Position numbers and translations under genes: made by a program. Under the pieces are notes generated by a model. The model worked only from the letters and a program-made list of their open reading frames with translations, made no database searches and was not told the origin of the DNA. A stretch of 64,000 nucleotides of DNA from Bog-756 sp963769765 (GTDB lineage: Bacteria; Actinomycetota; Acidimicrobiia; Acidimicrobiales; RAAP-2): contig CAVYNA010000003.1 in assembly GCA_963769765.1 (NCBI GenBank), positions 310,001-374,000 on the forward strand, read 5' to 3'. Positions 59,647 through 64,000 of this stretch are shown in pieces (position 1 is the stretch's first letter; each line of letters opens with the position of its first letter).

Positions 59647-60837
59647 ATGTCATCCGGGGCGCTACAGGGCCCCGCGCCGGGTCCACCGTCGAACGACGTG
59701 CCGTCGTACCGGTCGATCGAGGATCCCGTCCACCTGCGCCGCGTGCTCGAGGCGACGCTCCTGCTCGAGGCGAACCTCGACCTGCCCACACTGCTCGACC
59801 GCATCGTCGGCGAAGCACGCTCGATGACCAACGCCCGCTACGGGGCACTCGGCGTGCTGAACGACGAGCGGACCGCACTGACGGAGTTCATCACGGTGGG
59901 GATCGACCCCGGGCTTCGCGAGAAGATCGGCCTCCCGCCGACCGGACTCGGTGTGCTCGGACTCCTGATCTCCGATCCGAAACCGATGCGGCTCGCGCAG
60001 ATCGGCACCCATCCGGACCGGAGCGGCTTCCCCGAGCACCACCCGCCGATGACCTCGTTCCTCGGCGTCCCGATCAAGGTCCGCAACGAGGTCTACGGCA
60101 ACCTCTACCTGACCGACAAGATCGGGTGGTCGGAGTTCAGCCTCGACGACCAGGAGCTCGTCGAGGCCCTCGCACTCACTGCCGGCGTCGCCATCGAGAA
60201 CGCGAATTTGCACCGCCGGGTCCAGGAGTTGGCCGTGCTCGAGGAGCGTGACCGCCTCGCCCGGGACCTCCATGACACGGTGATCCAGCGTCTCTTCGCG
60301 GTGGGCCTCACCCTTCAGAGCCTCGCCGGCTCGACCGATGGCGCAGCGGTCTCCGAGCGTCTGAACGCCGCGATCACCGACATCGACGACACGATCAGGC
60401 AGGTGCGCACGAGCATCTTCGAGCTCGGATCCTCGGAGGTCGACCGCGGGATCCGCTCCGCGGTCATCTCCCTCCTGCGCGACCTCAACCCGATGGTCGG
60501 CTTCGACGTCCGGGTCACCTTCGACGGTCCGGTCGACGCAGTGGTCGACGGGCACCTGTTCGAACACCTGTTGGCCACGATCCGCGAGGCTGTGACCAAC
60601 ATCGGCCGGCACGCGCAGGCGACCCGGGCCACGGTGAGCGTCTCGGTCGAAGAGGGGCGGTGCCGGCTGATCGTCGCCGACAACGGGCAGGGCCTCGGTG
60701 AGCGTGACACCCGCGCCGGCGGTTTCGGGCTCGTGAACATGCGGAGGCGGGCCGAGAAGCTGCACGGCACCTTCGAGATCGGCGGGGGCACGGCTGGCGG
60801 AACCCGGTTGACCTGGGACGTGCCGGTCGTCTCCTGA
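59647..60837 (+). CDS. GAF-domain sensor histidine kinase, DosS/DosT-like
   Basis: 396-residue soluble kinase with one GAF domain (residues about 45-185), HisKA_3 helix (H209 in RDLHDTVIQRLFAVGLTLQS) and HATPase (AVTNIGRHAQATRATVS, VADNGQGLGERDTRAGGFGL). The GAF domain matches DosS GAF-A, including FPEHHPPMTSFLGVP, whose second His (H132) aligns with the heme ligand of DosS. Mycobacterial DosS has two GAF domains; here only one, so heme binding is plausible but unproven, since HPP is common in non-heme relatives too. Divergent partner of the DosR-like regulator. Confidence 0.87.
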   Translation: MSSGALQGPAPGPPSNDVPSYRSIEDPVHLRRVLEATLLLEANLDLPTLLDRIVGEARSMTNARYGALGVLNDERTALTEFITVGIDPGLREKIGLPPTGLGVLGLLISDPKPMRLAQIGTHPDRSGFPEHHPPMTSFLGVPIKVRNEVYGNLYLTDKIGWSEFSLDDQELVEALALTAGVAIENANLHRRVQELAVLEERDRLARDLHDTVIQRLFAVGLTLQSLAGSTDGAAVSERLNAAITDIDDTIRQVRTSIFELGSSEVDRGIRSAVISLLRDLNPMVGFDVRVTFDGPVDAVVDGHLFEHLLATIREAVTNIGRHAQATRATVSVSVEEGRCRLIVADNGQGLGERDTRAGGFGLVNMRRRAEKLHGTFEIGGGTAGGTRLTWDVPVVS

Positions 60838-60892
60838 AGCACGGTGCCGGTCACGCATGCCCGGCGGTTGCGTCAGGGAGGTGGTCTCCGTT

Positions 60893-60935
60893 GTGACCAA
60901 TGCCCCTACTGGGCACGCGCTCCGGCCCGTACCGT
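60893..60935 (+). promoter_or_regulatory. DosR-like box and -10 for the arginine deiminase operon
   Basis: GTGACCAATGCCCCT (60893-60907), 22 bases, TACCGT (60930-60935). The box is weaker than the others (10 of 15 match the cydD box) but has the same spacing. The gap 60838-61027 holds no gene. Confidence 0.5.
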
Positions 60936-61027
60936 GCAGATCAGAGGGACCAACGGGGTCCGCTCGACGCCGTGGCGCCAGGTCCGTGCGGGACCGGCAC
61001 GGTGTCCGAGACGGGATCGGAGGCACC

Positions 61028-61096
61028 ATGAACGCGAGCTCGACCGACCTGCGCCGACCGCGGTCGACCCCGATACTGTTCGACTCCGGACGATGA
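61028..61096 (+). CDS. 22-residue leader frame before arcA
   Basis: ATG at 61028 after GGAGG, ending in TGA that overlaps the arcA ATG. The product begins MNASSTDLRRPRSTPILFDS. The ribosome site is here, not at arcA, so arcA translation is likely coupled. Same length and overlap as the leader frame at 49211. Confidence 0.4.
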   Translation: MNASSTDLRRPRSTPILFDSGR

Positions 61097-62313
61097 CCCT
61101 CGCCGTCCGATCGGAGATCGGGCACCTCCGCCAGGCGATCGTGCACCGTCCCGGTCTCGAGCTGTCACGCCTCACCCCCGAGAACATCGGCGAGCTCCTC
61201 TTCGATGACGTGATGTGGGCGACCAAGGCGAAAGAGGAGCACGACGCGTTCGCCGAGGCGCTCCGCGAAAAGGGGGTGCGCGTCCACTACTACGGCCAGC
61301 TTCTCGCGGAGACGCTCGAGCTGCCCGAAGGGAGGGCCTTCGTCCTCGACCGCATCTGCACCCCTGAACTGTTCGGACCGCCACTGGTGGACCCGGCGAG
61401 ACGGCTCTTCGAAGAGCTCGACGGCGAGACGCTCGCGCAGTTCCTCGTCGGCGGCGTGCTGAAAGCGGACCTCCAGCCGCTGCGGGCCCACAGCCTGAAG
61501 TGGGACATACTGCGGGCAGACGACTTCTTGTTGCCGCCACTTCCCAACCACCTCTTCCAGCGCGATAACTCGTGCTGGATCTACGGCGGGGTGACCATCA
61601 ACCCGATGGCCAAGCCGGCCCGACAGCGTGAGTCGCTGCACACGCGGGCGATCTACCGCTTCCATCCGCTCTTCACCGGGGACACGTTCACCTTCCTCTA
61701 CGGAGACGAAGACCGGAGCCTGCAGCCCGCCACGCTCGAAGGAGGCGACGTCCACGTCCTGGGAGACGGAGCGGTGCTCATCGGCATGGGAGAGCGCACG
61801 ACGCCCATGGCCGTGGAGATCGTCGCCCGCGCGCTCTTCTCCCACGAGCTCGCACGGGCGATCGTCGCGATCGAGCTGCCGCGCAGTCATGCCTTCATGC
61901 ACCTCGACACGGTGATGACGATGGTCGACCGGGGCACCTTCGTCCTCTACCCCTACTTCGACCGTCACCTCCGGAGTTGGACCGTCACTGCGGGTGACCG
62001 ACCGGACCACCTCACCGTCACCCGGAACCAACACCTCTGGGAGACGCTCGCGGAGCTGCTCCGTGTCCCCGATGTGACGGTGCTGACCACCGACGAGGAC
62101 ATCCGTGCCGCCGAGCGCGAGCAGTGGGACGACGGCACCAACTACCTCGCGGTCGCGCCCGGCGTCGTGCTCGGCTACGAGCGCAACGTCGCGACCAACA
62201 CCATGCTGCGCAAGCACGGGATCGAAGTTGTCACTGTCGCCGGCAGCGAGCTCGGGCGCGGTCGAGGCGGACCCCGCTGCATGACCTGCCCGATCGAGCG
62301 CGATGCGGCCTAG
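61093..62313 (+). CDS. arcA: Arginine deiminase
   Basis: 406-residue enzyme turning arginine into citrulline and ammonia, the first step of the arginine deiminase pathway. Active-site blocks: FQRDNSCWIYGGVTINPM, EGGDVHVLGDGAVLIGMGER, FMHLDTVMTMVDRGTF (catalytic His/Asp), and the nucleophile Cys in RGGPRCMTCPIERD at the C-terminus. First enzyme gene of arcA-otc-arcC, which together yield ATP from arginine without oxygen. Confidence 0.94.
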   Translation: MTLAVRSEIGHLRQAIVHRPGLELSRLTPENIGELLFDDVMWATKAKEEHDAFAEALREKGVRVHYYGQLLAETLELPEGRAFVLDRICTPELFGPPLVDPARRLFEELDGETLAQFLVGGVLKADLQPLRAHSLKWDILRADDFLLPPLPNHLFQRDNSCWIYGGVTINPMAKPARQRESLHTRAIYRFHPLFTGDTFTFLYGDEDRSLQPATLEGGDVHVLGDGAVLIGMGERTTPMAVEIVARALFSHELARAIVAIELPRSHAFMHLDTVMTMVDRGTFVLYPYFDRHLRSWTVTAGDRPDHLTVTRNQHLWETLAELLRVPDVTVLTTDEDIRAAEREQWDDGTNYLAVAPGVVLGYERNVATNTMLRKHGIEVVTVAGSELGRGRGGPRCMTCPIERDAA

Positions 62314-63331
62314 CGGACCCGGGTCGGACCCGCCGGTGGACCTTCATGGACGGAGCCTGCTGAAGGAGATCGACCTGACCCGGGAGGAGTTCCGCTCCCT
62401 GGTCGAACTCGGAGGGAAGCTCCGTGCTGAGAAGCGGTCTGGCACGGAGGTTCCACGGATGACCGGGCGCAACATCGCCCTCATCTTCGAGAAGGCCTCC
62501 ACGCGGACGCGATCCGCATTCGAGGTGGCCGCCCACGACCAGGGCGCACACGTGACCTACCTCGGACCGGAGGAGTCCCAGATCGGGCACAAGGAGTCGA
62601 TGAAGGACACCGCGCGGGTCCTCGGGCGGATGTTCGACGGTATCGAGTTCCGGGGCTTCAGCCAGGAGTCGGTCGAGGTGCTCGGTCGGTTCGCCGGCGT
62701 ACCGGTGTGGAACGGACTGACCGACCAGTGGCATCCCACCCAGATGCTGGCCGACGTCCTCACCATCCGCGACGCGGTCGACAAGCCGCTCGAAGACGTC
62801 GCCCTCTGCTACGTCGGGGACGGACGGAACAACACCGCCAACTCGCTGCTCGCGACCGGTGCGCTGCTCGGGCTCGACATCAGGATCGCTGCGCCGGACG
62901 CGTTGGCCCCGTCCGACGAGGTCTGCCGCATCGCCGCGCAGCTCGCCGCCGGATCCGGTGCACGGGTGCACGTCGGTGCCGATCCGAGCGAGGCGGTCGA
63001 CGGCGTGGACGTCATCTACACCGATGTCTGGGTCTCGATGGGCGAGCCGGTCACCAGCTGGGACGAGCGGATCAAGCTCCTGCTCCCCTACCAGGTCAAC
63101 ACCTCCCTTCTCGAGGCGACCGGAAATCCGTCGGTCAGGTTCATGCACTGCCTGCCCGCCCTCCACAACACCGAGACCGAGCTCGGCCGCCAGGCGGCCG
63201 AGCAGTGGGGGCTCGACGCGCTCGAAGTGACCGACGACGTGTTCGAGTCCTCCGCCTCGATCGTCTTCGACCAGGCCGAAAACCGGCTGCACACCATCAA
63301 GGCCGCCATGGTGGCCACTGTGGGCGACTGA
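62303..63331 (+). CDS. arcB: Ornithine carbamoyltransferase
   Basis: 342-residue carbamoyltransferase. Carbamoyl-phosphate site STRTRSAFEVAAHDQGAH near residue 67, HPTQMLADVLT, DVWVSMGE, and the ornithine-side HCLPALHNTETE near residue 282. Between arcA (11-base overlap) and arcC, so it is the catabolic enzyme that phosphorolyses citrulline; sequence alone would not separate it from biosynthetic argF. Confidence 0.92.
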   Translation: MRPSGPGSDPPVDLHGRSLLKEIDLTREEFRSLVELGGKLRAEKRSGTEVPRMTGRNIALIFEKASTRTRSAFEVAAHDQGAHVTYLGPEESQIGHKESMKDTARVLGRMFDGIEFRGFSQESVEVLGRFAGVPVWNGLTDQWHPTQMLADVLTIRDAVDKPLEDVALCYVGDGRNNTANSLLATGALLGLDIRIAAPDALAPSDEVCRIAAQLAAGSGARVHVGADPSEAVDGVDVIYTDVWVSMGEPVTSWDERIKLLLPYQVNTSLLEATGNPSVRFMHCLPALHNTETELGRQAAEQWGLDALEVTDDVFESSASIVFDQAENRLHTIKAAMVATVGD

Positions 63332-63332
63332 G

Positions 63333-64000
63333 GTGTTGGTGGTCGCGGCGGTCGGTGGCAACGCCCTGCTCGAGCGCGGCGAGACACCGGCCGCGGAGAT
63401 CCAGGAGAAACACGTCACCGCGGCGGTCGAGACCCTCGCTCCGCTCGCTCGCGACCACGACCTCGTGGTGACCCACGGGAACGGACCCCAGGTCGGGCTC
63501 CTCGCGCTCGAGAGTGCCCGCGATCCCGACCTGCCCCATCCCTATCCTTTCGACGTGCTGGGCGCGCAGACCCAGGGCATGATCGGCTACTTCCTCCTCC
63601 AGGCGCTGGAGAACGCCCTCCCCGGGCAGGAGGTCGTCAGCCTCGTCTGCCAGACGCTCGTCGACGCCGACGACCCCGCGTTCGCCGTGCCGACCAAGTT
63701 CGTCGGACCCGCGTACACCGAGACCGAGGGCAACCGTCTGGCCCGGCAGTGGGGTTGGGAGCTGCGGCGCGACGGTACCGTGTGGCGGCGTGTGGTGCCC
63801 TCTCCCGAGCCACGGGCCATCGTCGAGCTCTCGACGATCCGCATGCTGATCGGGGACGGTGCCGTCGTGGTCTGCGCCGGAGGTGGGGGGATCCCGGTCT
63901 GCAGGACGGGCGAAGGCACTCTCCGCGGCATCGAGGCGGTCGTCGACAAGGACCTCACCGCGTCGTTGCTCGCACGCGAGCTCGGAGCGGACGTCCTCGT
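63333..64000 (+). CDS. arcC: Carbamate kinase (cut by the window edge)
   Basis: GTG at 63333, one base after the ornithine carbamoyltransferase stop. The frame reads AVGGNALLERGE, VVTHGNGPQVGLLALES, FDVLGAQTQGMIGYFLLQAL, KFVGPAYTETEG and VVCAGGGGIPVCR, all typical of carbamate kinase, which makes ATP from carbamoyl phosphate. About 222 of some 310 residues are present; the rest lies beyond 64000. Closes the arginine deiminase pathway. Confidence 0.92.
   Translation, partial: MLVVAAVGGNALLERGETPAAEIQEKHVTAAVETLAPLARDHDLVVTHGNGPQVGLLALESARDPDLPHPYPFDVLGAQTQGMIGYFLLQALENALPGQEVVSLVCQTLVDADDPAFAVPTKFVGPAYTETEGNRLARQWGWELRRDGTVWRRVVPSPEPRAIVELSTIRMLIGDGAVVVCAGGGGIPVCRTGEGTLRGIEAVVDKDLTASLLARELGADVL

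Noticed and set aside
60950..60965. GGACC-AACGG-GGTCC in the arcA leader as a DosR box
   Set aside because: The arms are close but the 14-bp register of the box is broken by an extra base and it lies downstream of the likely -10; it may be a hairpin in the mRNA.

Overview
The window is 64 kb of very GC-rich DNA with dense, often overlapping genes (ATGA and GTGA junctions), many GTG starts and no rRNA or tRNA gene that I could see. Gene content points to an actinobacterium outside the main Actinomycetia, most like an Acidimicrobiia relative: DUF3107 and Rv3679/Rv3680-type ATPases, PspC and NarL-type signalling, a DosR/DosS pair, and a full System I (Ccm) cytochrome c maturation operon, where most Actinomycetia use System II. 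Several genes appear to be read from leaderless transcripts (TANNNT, 6-7 bases, start codon).

Layout. 1-2.4 kb: two ArsA-like ATPases and DUF3107. 2.5-7.4 kb: an HD-domain dGTPase-like enzyme, YccF, a cyclopropane fatty acid synthase and a secreted phosphoesterase. 7.5-10.6 kb: a PspC envelope-stress two-component module. 10.7-13.8 kb: an Fe-S module (Mrp carrier, SufR-like repressor, cysteine desulfurase). 13.9-25.9 kb: a quinone oxidoreductase, a deleted SRPBCC remnant, ccmABCDEFGH with ccdA, GDP-mannose dehydratase, an enoyl-CoA hydratase and a glycosyltransferase. 26-35.5 kb: a TetR regulator with a palindromic operator, small metabolic genes, a short islet carrying remains of an AbiEii-type toxin-antitoxin pair, acyl-CoA dehydrogenase, cold-shock protein and cysS. 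35.5-43 kb: valS and a branched-chain amino acid ABC transporter. 43-49 kb: an esterase, an MFS exporter and an ABC efflux operon.

49.2-64 kb is the most interesting part. A DosR-like regulator and a GAF histidine kinase lie among cydDCAB (bd oxidase and its assembly ABC exporter), a universal stress protein operon, small hypothetical proteins and the arginine deiminase pathway (arcA, ornithine carbamoyltransferase, arcC). Five 15-bp DosR-like boxes sit 22-23 bases upstream of -10 elements of these operons. This predicts a hypoxia/NO regulon that couples high-affinity respiration, stress proteins and ATP from arginine.

At least six frameshifts interrupt recognisable genes, including cysS, mostly in short GC, CT or G runs. 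Many are probably sequence errors, and they create at least one false fusion (CcmF-CcmH).
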